From contig BPQB01000050.1 in the NCBI GenBank assembly GCA_019973155.2, forward strand, positions 124,001-188,000: a stretch of 64,000 nucleotides of DNA. Reading direction: 5' to 3'. Positions 21,801 to 34,678 of this stretch are shown one piece after another. Position 1 is the stretch's first letter, and each line of letters starts with the position of its first letter. Under the pieces are notes generated by a model. That model was not told the origin of the DNA, made no database searches, and was given only the letters and a program-made list of their open reading frames with translations. The DNA is from Phanerochaete sordida. Taxonomy: Eukaryota; Basidiomycota; Agaricomycetes; Polyporales; Phanerochaetaceae. Both the position numbers and the translations under genes were made by a program.

Positions 21801-23650
21801 GCAGCCCGCGCAGGTTTACCCACGCCGCCGCGGCAGCCGGCGCAGAGCAGGATTCCCGCGCCTCCCCGCGCCCCGGCGACCAGGCGGGGCAGCGCGGGGC
21901 ACCTCGCAGCGCGGCACGCGCCCCCGTCCCTGGCCCACCCGTCTTTCGCCCTGCCTGATCGAGCGCCGCGGAAAAATGGGCGTGGGCGGGGCCCAGCCCC
22001 GCTGCTGACGTCGCCGCACCGTCGGCGAGTTCGCGTCCCAATGCGGCGCGGCAGGTGGCGCAGCGCGCACGCGCGCGGAGGCTGCCTGGCCGCGCGCGGG
22101 CGCAGGGGCGTGCCCATAATGCGCGCCCCCTGATCGGGCGTGCGTCGCGCACTCCGCCCCGGGTGGACCTTCCCGATGCGTTAACTCCTCGGGCGTCCGC
22201 GCCCCCCCGCGCAGGGCACGCTGCGCGCGCCCGCGCTGACAGACGCGTCGATGCATCCGCCGCACACCCGCGGCGGCGCGTGCGCCCTGGCCCGCGCGGT
22301 GCACGCTGGGCGGCCGGTGCGCCCTGGGGGCTGCGCCGCCACCGCCTCGTGCGCGGCGTTTGCGGAGGCGGGCCCCTCGCGGCTGGCCGAGGTGGCGGGC
22401 TGCACGGGACGTGGTGTATGCGCTGACAGAGACACGATCGGCGCACGCGTTGCGGGGCGCGCGTGGCGCAGCGGGGTGCGGCTGGGTGCCGCGGCAGCGC
22501 GCGTGGCCCGCCCCAATGCCGACGGTGCGCAGGCCAGCGTGCCGGGCCGCGCCCCTGAGCGACGCGGCGGCGGCTGGAATCTGGGCGGGGGTGAGTCTAT
22601 CTGCGGTTTCAGCGCGCTGTGCAGCGGTGGGCGACGCTGGAGGGCTGAGACAGGACGCGGCACGCGCTTGGCCGAGGGCGCGTTTTCGTCATGGGCGTGT
22701 CATTGGGCAGCAGCGCGGGGCTCCGCCGCCGCCCGTCGTTATCTCGGGGCACGATTGGTCCGCGCGAGCGTATTGCGTAGCTGCTGGGCCGCAGGCTCCT
22801 TGCAGAATCAATAATATCGTGCACCCCTGCAATTTTTGGAGCGTGTCCCACGCCGCAAGCAGCAGACGGGCGGCCAGCCGCGTGCACGCGTGCCATCGGC
22901 GAGCCTCGCCCTCGCCGCAGGGCGCATCTGCGCGCATTTGCAACGCGCGCGATCGCGCACGAGGGTGGCCCGCCGGCGGACACCCACAACTCCGGCGTCC
23001 CAACCGGCGACCCAGCGCCACGTGCGCCGAGGCGGGCGGCGCGATGCGATCTCGATGGCGATTGGGGCGGGCGCCTGCGCTAGCGTGTGGGAGCGCGTGC
23101 CGGATATGGCAGTGCTTGTGCGAAGGCTGTCCGCCTGCGCGGGGCGGTGCGCGCGCCCATCAGCAGGCGTGCGACGCGGCGGGGGCGGTGCACACGCCCC
23201 GCCGCCAGCCCCCGCCAGGTCGCAGCGGAGCCCGCCCGCCGCCGTCGCCGCCGCGCGCAGGCCTCGGGCTCGCGGCGTGCGGGCGTGCGCGGCGGGCTCG
23301 CTATTCGCAATTTCCGCGCGCATGACAAATGGGCGGGCGGCTGGGGCACGCGACGGCGCGATCGCGCGGGGGGCGCCCAGCGCGGAGGTGGCGAAGGAGC
23401 CTATTTTCGAGGCCTGCCTGAGCCGGGCTGACTGATCTTCCGCCCGCTTTCCGCGGCGGCGGACGCCTCGGGGCGTGCGACGGACAGCGAGCCCAGTCGC
23501 CGCCCGTGCCCTCGAATATTTTGGCGGGGCTGCCTGCATCAGCCCCCAGGGAATGCTGTGGGATCCGCGCCGCTCAGGGTGGGTGGGGTGCCCGGGCGCG
23601 GGCGTCGAGGGGGGCTAGAGAGGATCATCTGTTGACGGGAGTGCACCGCG
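18900..23650. other. Long GC-rich tract lacking credible ORFs
   Basis: Line counts made by eye give 47/60 G+C at 22021-22080 and 50/60 at 23161-23220. Reading frames are open by composition on all six frames, overlap each other, and encode Arg/Ala/Gly/Pro-rich strings with no domain. Short CpG-rich words recur (gcgcg, gggcg), but no long exact repeat was seen. Non-coding GC enrichment on this scale is the opposite of the AT-rich decay usual in fungal repeats. Confidence 0.55.
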
Positions 23651-24059
23651 GGCTGTACAGGACGCAGCCATCTAGGCCCGAAGAGGAACACACCTGCATG
23701 GCCTGGTGATTGACAAAGCGTGATCAGCCTGCGTGCGGGCGTGGTGATTGCTGAGCAGATGTGATATCTGGGTGATACTTGCGCATTCCCGGCCCCCCAG
23801 GCTCGCCGTGCGCCGTTGGCGAGGAGGCAGACGGTGACAGGCTGCGATGACCTGCGAGGCCGCCGCGGGCAGCGCTGGGGGTGGGGAGGGCGCTGCGGTG
23901 GGCTCCCCAGGGTCCCGCAGGCCGTGGTGCCCTGCTGCCGCCTGCACGTCGCCTAGATCTCCATCAGCCGGTGGCAAGCTGGGCTCGGAGCGCTAGGCGT
24001 TGGCTGGAGTCTGCCTCGCGAGCTTGGAATTCGCCATTTCCTGGCCCTGGCCGGATTCC

Positions 24060-24490
24060 TTTATTTCGGGCGTTGAACCTCCTGCCTTTCCCTCTCGACG
24101 CAACCCCCTTTTCCTCCCTGCAGTCTCCCTCCTCCTCGGCAACGGTGTTTGTTTCACCCTCCGTCCTTTCGCCACACTCCTGGGCCGTTCGGTGCGGAAG
24201 CTCCGCCGGGCCCCCCTATTCATACTAGTACATAGATAATCGTCCTCGCCCCGCGCACTTTCTGTTCTTCCACCTCTGATTCCGCTACGAGCCTTGCTCA
24301 GTGTGCAACGCTCGCAAGCCATCATCATCGCCCCGGCTCTATTATTCTGCAGCCAGGCCCGCAACTGCTTTAACGTGCGTACATCACCCACTACTCCTCC
24401 TCACTGCCGCCGCCGCTCACGACCCGTCACGACCCAGCAGTTATTGTCTCCAGACACGAGCTCGCTGACCCTCACATTACTCCCGTCTTA
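24060..24490 (+). promoter_or_regulatory. Pyrimidine-rich STE12 promoter/leader
   Basis: C/T-rich stretches (for example 24080-24135) lie in the 430 bases before the STE12 start, a common feature of filamentous-fungal promoters and leaders. No clear TATA box was seen. A leader intron is possible but was not resolved. Confidence 0.4.
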
Positions 24491-27400
24491 ATGACTACAC
24501 TACTCGCGCCTCGTCACCACTTCCCCATGGACCCATCTCCGTTCAACGCACACGCGCTTCCGTCCGCTGCGGGCTCCTCCCACTCCTCATCGCACTCATC
24601 GCCGCGCATGTTCGCCGCAGACGTCGCCGCCGCAGACCCGCGCTCCTCCCTCTTCGGATCGCCCTTCGTCCCGCACGAGCACAGCGCCCGTCCCAGGACG
24701 CAATCTCCGCTCCAGATATCAACCGCCGCCGCCGCCGCACACGAGCAGGAGCCCGAGGAGGAGACGGCGCACCCGTCGCGGATGCGCTCGCAGCTGCAGC
24801 ACGGCAAGGGGACAGGCGACGCCGCCGAGGGCGCCCAGGCGAGTGCCAGCTCTTCGCGCCGCAGCGCCTCGCCCGCGCGCGGGCTGCCCACCGCGCGCCC
24901 GCCCTCGCTCACCGCCGGCCACGGCTTCGGCAACCTCGACGAGGGCCTCAGCCGGCCGCTCACGCACAAGGAGCGCGAGCTCCTCGCCCACCTCGACCGC
25001 CTCAAGTTCTTCCTCGCCACCGCGCCCTCGCGCTGGACCGACGGCAGCGACGGCAACCCCGCGGACCCCTCTGCACTGCCCGTCGGGCACCCGAACTCGG
25101 CGCACCCTGCGCTCAACCGCTTCCTGCTGCCCAACTCGGAGTACGTCTCGTGCGTGCTCTGGGGTGGACTCTACCACATCACCGGCACCGACATCGTGCG
25201 CGCCCTCGTCTTCCGCTTCGAGGCCTTTGGCCGCCCTGTCAAGAACATGAAGAAGTTCGAGGAGGGTGTGTTTTCCGATCTCCGGAACCTGAAGCCCGGC
25301 GTCGATGCGTGCTTGGAGGAGCCCAAGGTGTGTTCTGCTCAATCATCATACGGCATCGGCACACGCTCATTGATCCTATCCAGTCGCCTTTCCTCGATCT
25401 GCTGTTCAAGTATCAGTGCATTCGCACGCAGAAGAAGCAGAAAGTCTTCTATTGGTGAGTATTCGACATCACACCCCTTCGCGACCGCAGCATGCGGCGC
25501 ACCCGGGACTCGGCAGTGCTGACGCGCCTGTTCCTATCTGCAGGTTCTCCGTGCCACATGATCGCCTATTCCTCGATGCCCTCGAGCGCGACCTCAAGCG
25601 CGAGAAGATGCAGCTGGAGCCGACAACGGTCGTCTCCGGCGAGCCCGCGCTTTCCTTCACGTACGACCCCAAGCGCTCCCTCTACGAACAGTTCAGCAAG
25701 GCGTCAGGGGCCGTCGAGGGCGAGGGCGAGCTCGAGGCCGCTGTGCGGCGCGCGGACGAGACCAAGGACGACGACGGAAAGGACAACGGAGCTTCCTCGA
25801 GTTCTGAGAAGCAGCAGTCCGACGCCGACATGTCTTCTTCCGAGGCGGACGACGGCAAGTCCTCCGATGAGAAGAAGCCTGCAAAGGCCAAGTCTGCGCT
25901 CCACGGCCCCAACTCGCCCTTCTTCTCGATGTTCTCGCTGTTTGAGGGCTCGCCGACGTACAAGCAGCGGCGGAAGAAGGTCCCCAAGCACCGCTCGCCC
26001 AGTCTGCTCGGCATCTCGCCGTACATGACCGACCCCGCGGACGACTACTTCGGCGTCACGCCCGGCATGGGCGGCAGCATGCGCCCGCCGGAGCCCCAGA
26101 TGGACCGGTACGGGCGGGACACGACCCGCCTGAGCGCCGCGGAGATGTTCTTGGCGCAGGCGCGTGGCGACTTTGGTCCGCAGAGCAACCCAGACCTGAT
26201 CGCCTCGCAGAAGGAGCGGCAGCGGCGCGCGATGCTCGCGCGGGCGGGCCAGCTGGCGGACAAGGGCTACTACGGCGCCGGCCTCCCTGGCGCGGACGCC
26301 GGCATGCATCAGCAGGCGCTGCGCGCGTCGCCGGAAAGCCTCTTCCCGGGGCACTCGCCCGCTCTGATGCCCAACGGGGGCCTCTCCGTGGATCAAGACA
26401 TGGGCCGGCCGCACATGGAGGCGCGCCACACGTTCCCGCTGTCGACGTTCCCCGCGCAGGACCGCCCGCGCGCGCACACGCAGCCGTTCGGCGGCGACGT
26501 CGCGGCGCCGTGGCAGCAGCCGTCGGACCCGATCCCCATCCAGCGCACGAAGGCGTTCGTGTGCCCGCTCTTCTCGTGCGGGCGCATGTTCAAGCGCATG
26601 GAGCACCTCAAGCGGCACCTGCGCACGCACACGCTCGAGCGGCCCTACCAGTGCCAGCGCTGCAAGAAGCGCTTCTCGCGCTCGGACAACCTCAACCAGC
26701 ACCTGCGCACGCACACGCGCGCGGACGGCGCCGAGGGCGAGGGCGAGGCGGACGTCGAGAGCGAGGACGTCGACGAGCTCGACGGTGACGACGCGAGCAT
26801 CGAGCACTACATCAACGCGCTCGGCACCATGCCCGACGTCCAGATGTGCGAGGTCGAGATCCAGGGCCAGGTGCAGGAGGTGCAGGGCGACGAGGACGGC
26901 CTCGTGGTGCCTGCGCCGAGCCTCACGCACTCGGCCTCGTCGAGCAGCAGCGTGGACGACGCACAGGAGCTGTACTACGCTGACGTAGGCCCAGGGGCTC
27001 TCGTTGACGCCTCGCCGGAGCAAAGCGCCTTCGTGACGAACTCGCCCAGCGGCGGGCAGTGGGCGACTATCCGATCCTCGCACCCGAGCCCCGCGTTCAG
27101 CACCGTCAGCATGCCCTCGCCCAGCCTCAGCTCGTCGTACGGCTCGTCGTACAACGTCTCGGACTACATCTCGATGTCCGCGCCCTCGCACAAGCAGACG
27201 TTCGACCACAGCAGCCTGTACCCGCCCGCGGTCGAGATCAACAACGGCCCAGGGCCGATCCGCCGCCACCGCAGCGCGACGCCGTCGGTCAGCCGCTACA
27301 GCGAGAACGGCCGTCGCCCGTACACTGCCTCGGACGGCCCGCGGGCCTTCCACCCGTACGCGATGCCCGCGCACTCCGCCGACAGCAGCCCGATGGCGTA

Positions 27401-27785
27401 CACGGTGCCGCTCGCGTACGACGGCTCGCCGCAGATGTCCGCGCTCGCGCGCCCGCCCGTGCACCACGCGCGCTCGAGCTCCGCGGGGCAGCTGCAGGAG
27501 CAGCTCGACCAGATGCTCAGCCTCGACCCGATCGACGGCGCGGGGCTCCCCGGCAGCTACCACGAGCCGCCGCCGCTCCCCGGCGCGTACGGCGAGCTCT
27601 ACCGCACGGACTCGCCGATGCAGTTCGCGGGCACGCCCTCGGGCGCGTACGACGTCGACGTCGACGTGCACCCCCAGGGCGTGTTCCCCATGTCGCTCGA
27701 CCCCCAGGTCGACGTCTCGCCCTTCCCGCTCTCGCAAAGCGGGTTCTACAACGGGCTCGCGTCGCATGGTCCCGTCACCATGTGA
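24491..27785 (+). CDS. STE12: Ste12-type transcription factor with C2H2 zinc fingers
   Basis: Three exons (24491-25327, 25384-25454, 25544-27785) with 56- and 89-nt introns encode 1049 aa. The Ste12 homeodomain-like DNA-binding region covers about residues 155-330, with the hallmark runs [36 protein letters not shown] and [32 protein letters not shown] split across the three exons. Two C2H2 fingers follow at about 640-700 (CPLFSC...HLKRHLRTH and CQRCKKRF...NLNQHLRTH), as in most filamentous fungi but not S. cerevisiae. The remainder is low-complexity Ser/Pro/acidic sequence, probably activating. Known Ste12 proteins act downstream of the pheromone/filamentation MAP kinase. ATG 24491 is the first in frame; 24527 (MDPSPF) is an alternative. 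Confidence 0.95.
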
Positions 27786-28379
27786 AGAGGTCCCGGTGTT
27801 CGAAAAGTCTCCTAAGGTATAGGATTGTAATATAGAATACCTTTTTCTCCTAATCTCTGTTGCTGTATCCATGGTCTTTCCCGCGTCCCCTCACATCTCT
27901 ATCGCCCGGTCGCCTCTGGTTATCTCGGTGGTCAGGCTCTCACAGGCACTCTATTCTATTTTTCTTCCGCATCTCTATGTGTCTATGCTGTATTTACTAC
28001 GGTTCTCGTGTCTCATATTCGCCACGTCATGAATTGGATCTCTATACTATCGCTCGCATGTAAGTCTGGCGTAAATGTGGATCGTGTTGAGGCTCAAAGA
28101 CTCTGTGCGAGCGTGTCTTTGTCCGACATGGAGCTTGCAATTGGTCTCGAATGGTGACGTGCACGGGGTCAAGTTAGCAACGGTCGGTGGTGTCTCGAGC
28201 GGGTGCGAGAGGAGGACTTCGCAGTTTCCGATCCCTGCGGGTGCATCCCGCGGGCGGGGCCGCCAGGAGCGAAAGTTCGAGAATACAGTCCCTGGAGCCA
28301 GATGCGATGCAGGGCTTGTCTATCACTGACGACGCGGTAAGGTACACGTTCGTGGCTCCCGTTTCAGCGCGCAGGAGCA
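27786..28379. other. Convergent 3' region between STE12 and VPS36
   Basis: The AT-richer sequence just after the STE12 stop probably holds its 3' UTR. No further gene is seen. Confidence 0.5.
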
Positions 28380-30630
28380 TCAGTCCTGCCCGTCCCAGAC
28401 ATAGCTCAGGAAGATGTTCATGCACCAGTGCACCTCGTGCCCGCGCCCGCCGAACACGTCGACCTTGCCCTCGCCCTCGTCGCGGCAGATCTCGCCGACC
28501 GCCTCGACCTCGAGCAGCATCTCCTGCACGAGCCCGACGGGCAGCGCCTCCTCGTACGCGACCTCGACCGTCGTCCGCGGGCCCACTGCGCGCGCGTCAG
28601 CGGGACATATCGCGCGCAAAGCGCAGAACACGCACCGAGCGTCAGCAGCCCGCCGAGCCGCGCGGAGAACGCCGCGCGCGTGTACGGCGGCGTGTGCAGC
28701 ACCGCGAGCCCGCTCGCGAACGTCCGCGCGTGCACCGGCGGCGCCGTGCACTGCGGCAGGTACGGCAGCACGAGCAGGAACGTCGCGGGCGGGATCAGCG
28801 CTGCGCCGGCCAATCGTCAGCGGCATGTCACGGGGAGCAGAGAGGGGCACGCACCGACGCCGCGCGCGCGGTTCCAGCCGCCCCAGACCTCGTCGAGCGC
28901 GACGATGCCGCGGCGGCGCATCATGCCCGCGGCGGGCGCGGCGCGCGGCGCGCCCTGGAGCACGCCCGCGAGCTCGCGCGCGAGCTCCTCGTGCCAGCGC
29001 CGCTCGTCCGTGAGCATGTCGAGCGTGACGGGCGCGTTGGGGAGCTGCAGCCCGAGCTGCGCGAGCGACGCGCGGATGAAGGTCGCCTCTTCGGGCTCCA
29101 CTGGGGCTCCACCGGGCGCGGCATGCGGCGCGGCGCTCAGCGCGGTGAGCCGCTCGTTCAGCTCGCCCGCGTAGCGCACCATCTCGCGCGCCTGCACCTT
29201 GAGGGTCTCGAGGTCCTGCAGCGCGTCCTCCATCGTCGTCTGCGTCGCCGCAGCCGCGGTCTGCACGTCCTGCAGGATGCCATCTGCGAGCGTGCGCGTC
29301 AGTGTGCCCCGCGGGCGCGTTATGCTTGGGAAACAGGAGCACGCACTGATGCCGGAGCGTGCGAGCGTGTTGGGGGTCGCGGCGCGCGTGCCCTCCTGAG
29401 AGCTCGGGGCCGGTGCACGACGCGGTTTCGGGCCCTGGAAACGAAGGGCGTGAGCCGCTGCACGCGCCCGCGCGCGGGGGGCGCTGAAACACCGCGCGGC
29501 CGACGCAGACACGCACCTCCCAGGCCTTGTCCAGCAGGCTCCGGCGCACGACCGCGTAGAAGGCCTTGTCGCCTCCTTTCCTGAAGCTGATCTTGATCAT
29601 GCGCGGCCCGTCCGCCGCGTCGGCGGCGTCGTCCTCATCGTCCGACGTGGGCCGCGACGGTGGCGCGCTCCGCGCGGTCGGGTGCGCCGGGCGCGGCAGA
29701 GTGGTCCCGCAGATCTCGCAGGTGGAGAGCGACGGGTGGTTCAGGAACGTGCATGCCGGGCACGCGATCTCCGACGGTGGGTCTGGCTCCGCAGGGAGCG
29801 GCAGGTGGTGCGACGAGGAGGGCAGGGAGGAGGAGAGGTGGCTCGTCTCGCCGGCCAGCCGCGGCTTCGGCTGCGCGGTTGGCGTAGAGCTCGCGGCCAC
29901 GGTGGGCACTGCCGACCGGGGAACACCGCACAACCCGCAGACCACCGACGCAGAGGGGCTGAGGCCCGGCGGGTTACGATTGCCGCAGACCTCGCACACC
30001 CAGACACCGAAGCCGTCGCCCGCGTCTTGCCGGCTGTCCGGTGCATTTGCCAATCCAGCTGTGACGCTTCGGGAAGGTAGTGTGTTGAGGTACAGCGTCA
30101 CCTTGGCCGAGCTTCGGAGCAGTCCCGCCCAGTAGTCCGTGCGGCAGACATGAGAGAGATCCAATGCAAAGGATCGAGACCGTGGATGGCTGGTATCGAT
30201 GTAGAACAGCCGGAGGGTAGACACATGGACAGACCCGGACTGATGTTGCGGTGATTTTTGAGAACTGTCGAGCGCAATCAGTCAAAGTGGCATGCGAAAG
30301 GAAGCCTCAGGAAACCGGCTGTCAGTCACGATCACCTCTGGCCAGAAAAAGGCTGTGACAGTATCGGGGACCGACGGAACATATAGCCACACGGTCGAAC
30401 CGTCCCCTTGGGTGCACTGTCGGCGGCGGCCCCGCCGTGCTCTGTCATATCGAAAGACAAGACCGCAGTGGATAGCGGGGGTATCATGTCACAAATACAA
30501 CGGGCAGTGCTCACCCATCATAAATTCCTACGCCATCTTGGGAGGCAAGGAGGTCCTCGTCTTGGTACAGCAAGGCAGGGACCGGAATCGTACCGTCGAC
30601 AGGCTTTGTGTAACGTTTCAGCGCACTCAT
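28380..30630 (-). CDS. VPS36: ESCRT-II subunit Vps36
   Basis: Six exons (30630-30515, 30264-29517, 29434-29347, 29283-28855, 28800-28636, 28585-28380) give 583 aa. Order: a GLUE domain beginning MSALKRYTKPVDGTIPVPAL and resuming after the insert at MIKISFRKGGDKAFYAVV; two NZF/RanBP2 fingers inserted in it (WVCEVCGN...CGLCG and CPACTFLNHP...CEICG), as in yeast Vps36; a helical linker (DALQDLETLKVQAREMV); then the EAP30 winged helices (ALDEVWGGWNRARGVALIPPATFL). Vps36 links ESCRT-I and ubiquitinated cargo to ESCRT-III on endosomes. The 250-nt first intron is long for this genome. Exon 1 rests on the strong match of its 38 codons to the Vps36 N-terminus. Confidence 0.95.
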
Positions 30631-32218
30631 GGCTCGGGGCCGCGTAAACACGGTTGGTTAGCCGATAAAGTGGCTGTCGTCAAGCAACGGCCTGTATTGA
30701 CTTTGTGAGAACGTCCTGTTCCCTTTCTGCGGTGAGATAGAGATGATGGGACTAACAGTCAGAAAGCGGTAAGACACAAGCTTACGATCGACGACGGAGA
30801 CTGGATAGAATTAGCTCGGAGTGTTCTATAGCCAGTCAGTGGAGTTAGCTGGAGAGCCTAACAAACTCGTAGATTGAGACTGTCCAGCCGTTCCTGGTCT
30901 TCAATGTCGAGAGCAGGCGTGTGGAAGCGAGCCCAATTCAGGGCGCAGTCGTCACAGCCGGTTCGATAGAGTTGATCGCGTCAAGTGAACCGATCCGTCT
31001 GGGCGAACCGCGGTCGCGGCGGGGCTCTCGTCCTGAGCCTCTTGACCCTCGACGCCGACTATCACCCGCAAATCTATGTCGACATGCCCAGCATCCTCGG
31101 CCTGTTTTACGAGTCTAAAGCTTCTTGACCTGCCCTTTCTGCTTGCTGCCATCTTGGCGTTCTCAAGCCTGTATGCTCGACAACACCGGCACGCGCGTCA
31201 CCCGACCACCCTCCTCCACGGTTGATATGAGTGGGATCGTCCGGCATATACCCTCCCAACATTCTCGTCCTTGCACCAGGCACTCCACAGCGTCCCCATA
31301 CCAGAGTACAGCGCAGTCTTCTAGCTCAGAAAGCGTGGCTGCCGGTGTGACCCGTCTTTACCGCTGCTTTGCACAAGTCGGCCTTCCGCACGACAAAAAC
31401 ACGATCCGCGACCTGCTCCTGCCTCACAGCGTAGAGTCGATGTCCTCTGTTCCGTCATAAGCCTCATCATGACTCCGACTATACCCGCACAGAACCGGTC
31501 TCTACATCTCTTCCGCCTCGTTGCAGACGTTGGAAATAGTCATGAGAGTCTTATGCCTTCGTTAGCCCCGAGTCCACACATCATGGGAACACGGTCACCT
31601 CGGGCGTGAGCCAAGCCCAGGGTATTTGCCATCCCCCTGCGTTGTGGCCCAATGCACCCATCGCTGCGCCTGAACGCTATCAGGGTGCCGCTCCGCGCTA
31701 TATGCACATGGTGAGTCGGTATTTTTAACTATGAGCACTCTTTCAGGCTAACTTCACGAACAGGTGTTCTTCAGCTGTACATAGTGCAAATCGAAGTACC
31801 CCAATATATGCTCCCTCAGATGTCATACCGCGTCCATAGGCTGCCAATGCGACCGTGCTTCATCCCGCGCTGCACTCGGCAAACGGCATCCTGATCATCG
31901 GTACACGCGGGTATATGACCGTGTTACTCGGTTATGTTTCCCAAGCCGCCCTGCTGTACCATCTTTCCCTCTGGTGCGACCCAACTGTGGACGGTATGTC
32001 CCACAGCCGACTCCGGTCGATCGCAGCCCAAGCCTGGCGGATCATGTTCTATCCATAGAGGCGTGTAAGCTCTCGAATATTACGGTGCGTCTCCTCGCCT
32101 CGCTAGCTCGTCGTTGCACCTCACTACGCCCCCACAAGCCCTCATTGTGAATGCACATTTGCGCCTATCGTTGCCTCTACACAGCGAGCCCAACCACTCA
32201 ACCACTCTAGTTGTGGCG
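30631..32218. other. Intergenic between divergent VPS36 and the membrane-protein gene
   Basis: No gene is called. Between about 31.0 and 32.06 kb there are Pro/Tyr-rich open stretches, one ending at a good donor (gtgagt at 31710), that could be an unresolved or decayed coding region. No family was recognised. Confidence 0.4.
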
Positions 32219-34678
32219 ATGAAGTAGGTCCTCTTGATAGACTTCCCGCTTCCGGAAGGCTAACAAATAGACTATGGCTCAGATCACCTAGTTACGCCAT
32301 ATTCTGCTTGTTGGTGGCTACTCTCCTTGGTCCTGCGCCGACAACCCGCGTCGCGTATTGGCCTCGCAGTGCAGACTACTGGGCCATCGCGCAGCCAGTG
32401 AATATCACCATCGACGACTCCTCGTCCCTTATCGCGTACTCCGGAAACAACACTTGGCGCGCCTCGAATGTCCCCTGCACGACTTGTCTGGCACCGAACG
32501 GCCGCATGGCGTATGCGGGGACGTGGCATGACGGAACACATGTCCTCCCGACCATCGACAACGACGATCTAAACACCACCACGAGCGGCGGCAGCCAGCA
32601 GACGGCAACCACAGGGGGTGCGGCGGGTGGAGACAATGACAAGGGTGACGGTGATGGAAACGGAGGCGATGAGGACGCTGAGAAGGGTGACGACGACGAC
32701 AAAAAGGGCGGTGGAAAAGGCCCTCAGAGGCGGCGGGGATTGGAGGGAGGCCGCAGGCTCAGGCGGCAGGATACCATCGTCTCCAATCCGTTCTTCACCC
32801 CGAACTTGGATAGTGACGACCCTGGTTTCGTCGACAAGGCGGTTTCCGTTGAGTTCAACTTCACCGGTACGTCACGCTCGATTCTTCCTATCTCTCAATT
32901 GTCCGGCCTGCCTCTCATTCCACCGAGGAGCGGAGGCGGGCCTCATGATTGGTCGCGCAGACACTCAGTTGTACTGACCGGACATTCCTCGCGCACTGCA
33001 GGCTCAGCCATCTACGTGTTCGCCATCATGCCCATGTTCGCCGCTCCAGCGAACACCACGCCGACATTCATGAATCTCACCTACACCTTCGATTCGCAGC
33101 CCGCTGGAGCATTCCTACACACCGGTAGCGCGTCCGCTCCAAATACGTCCTACTCGCCATCAGTCCTCGTATTCCAAAAATCTGGTTTGCCAGAGACCCC
33201 ACACTCTCTCACGGTCAGCGTCGGGCCGGACTCGGTTTTCTTGCTCGATTACATCGTCTACACTGAAGACAACGATTACCTGGTATCAACTGGGAACACG
33301 ACAAACGGAGGCAGTCCGTCGAACACGACAGTATCAGCACCAGTCGGTGCCGCGCATGCTTCGCCAAGCCCATCTGTTAGCCAGTGCGTAAATTCCGCCT
33401 GAACTTCGGGTCCTGTAATTCTGTTGACTAACCAGCCTTATCTCCCATTCGCTCGTACCCCTGTTCTGGCGCTGGCGTCCTTCTTCGTGCGATGCTCGCC
33501 TGACTTGAACCTGATTCGCTCCTTCAATAACCACTCGTGCTCGCTCGTGGTTTGCATCTTCCCTCCACCCACCCTCCACCTTCGCTGCATACCTGCGCCG
33601 CCGCCGTCTCGACTTATAACGGACGCATCCACCGCCGCACTTACGCTTGCCCATTTCCGCGATGCACATCGCCATCGCACCCAGAACGACGGCATCGGCC
33701 GGCGCCTCGTCCAGCAAATCGCACAACGTAGCGACCTTCGCTGGTGCCGTCGGAGGGTCAGTGGGCCTCCTCGCCGTCCTCGCCCTCTCGCTCGCATTCT
33801 CGCTCTACCGCAGGCGCATGCGCGCCCGCCGCCGAGATCGCGCCTACCGCGAGGCCCGCAGGGAGACGTCGTCGATTGCCACATTCCACACAGACGCTTC
33901 GGAGGATGGACCACCGATGCAGGGCCCAGTCCCCTTCGTCCCGAGGTACTTCCCGGGCACGGTCGTCAACGTCGCACCGCCGCCGTACGCGCCGCCCGCG
34001 GAGCCCTCGAACGAGCCCACGAGCGCGCTGCTCGGCACGCCCGAGACGCCGACGCCGACGATGCTCTGGTCGTCGCGCCGCACAGGCGGCGTCGCCGGCG
34101 ACAGCGACTCCTACGCAGAGCACGCGCCGCCGACACCCCCAGTCCCCTCGCTCTACGGCGACTCCGAAGACGGCTTCTACGCGCCGCCGCCGTCGTTCCA
34201 GGTCGCCATCGCCACGCCCGTGCCCGCGATCCTCGCCGGCCTCAGCGGCGTCGCCTCGCCCGTAGCATCGTCCACGTCGCCGTCCCCGCCGTCCCCACCC
34301 GCGTCCCCCGTGATACCCCTGCTCCCGCCGCCGCCGTCCTCGCGCCCGGCGTCGCTGCTCACGCCCGACGCAGAGGCCGCCGCGGGCCCGAGCACCCCGG
34401 GCGTGCACACGCCAGTCATGCGCATGACGGTCATGCGCCCCGCCGCATCGTCCACGTCGCTACGATCGCTGCACCCACAGTCGGCGGAAGGCACTGCATT
34501 GGGCCCGGACGCCGACACGCACTCAATAACGCGCTCCTCATCGGAATCACTGCGCGGAGAGGCGACTGCAGCCGGCCGCGCTCCACCACGACTTTCAATC
34601 GGCGAGTCTCAGGGCGGCTCCGGGTCCCAGGCACAGGAGAGTAGAAGCGAGGGGGAGAGCGGCGCAGCGCATCAGTGA
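32219..34678 (+). CDS. Single-pass membrane protein with Asn-glycosylated ectodomain and Pro-rich tail
   Basis: The model has four exons (32219-32223, 32292-32866, 33002-33383, 33685-34678), 651 aa. The last two junctions are well supported because they restore FNFTGSAIYVFAI and SVSQTTASAGASSS. The 5-nt first exon (ATGAA before gtaggt) is tentative but would give a signal peptide MNYAIFCLLVATLLG. The ectodomain has many N-x-T/S sites and an acidic Gly/Asp/Lys-rich insert at about residues 105-145. One transmembrane helix (GGSVGLLAVLALSLAFSLY) is stopped by RRRMRARRR, and a Pro/Ser-rich cytoplasmic tail follows. This architecture is widespread in agaricomycetes with no assigned function. A sensor or wall-linked role is only an inference. 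Confidence 0.72.

Larger units (their letters stand above)
18172..24490. other. 6.3-kb interval without a recognised gene, upstream of STE12
   Basis: The interval holds a small AT-rich repeat at 18.3-18.45 kb, a GC-rich tract (18.9-23.65 kb) and, next to STE12, a pyrimidine-rich promoter/leader. No ORF has a recognisable domain or a credible set of introns. Confidence 0.55.

Noticed and set aside
18900..23650. Intact transposable element in the GC-rich tract
   Set aside because: No terminal repeats, reverse transcriptase, integrase or transposase motif could be read in any frame.
25704..27872. 722-codon minus-strand frame opposite STE12
   Set aside because: It lies antisense to a gene with a clear homeodomain-like region and zinc fingers, is Arg/Val/His-rich, and has no domain. 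It is a shadow of GC-rich codon use.
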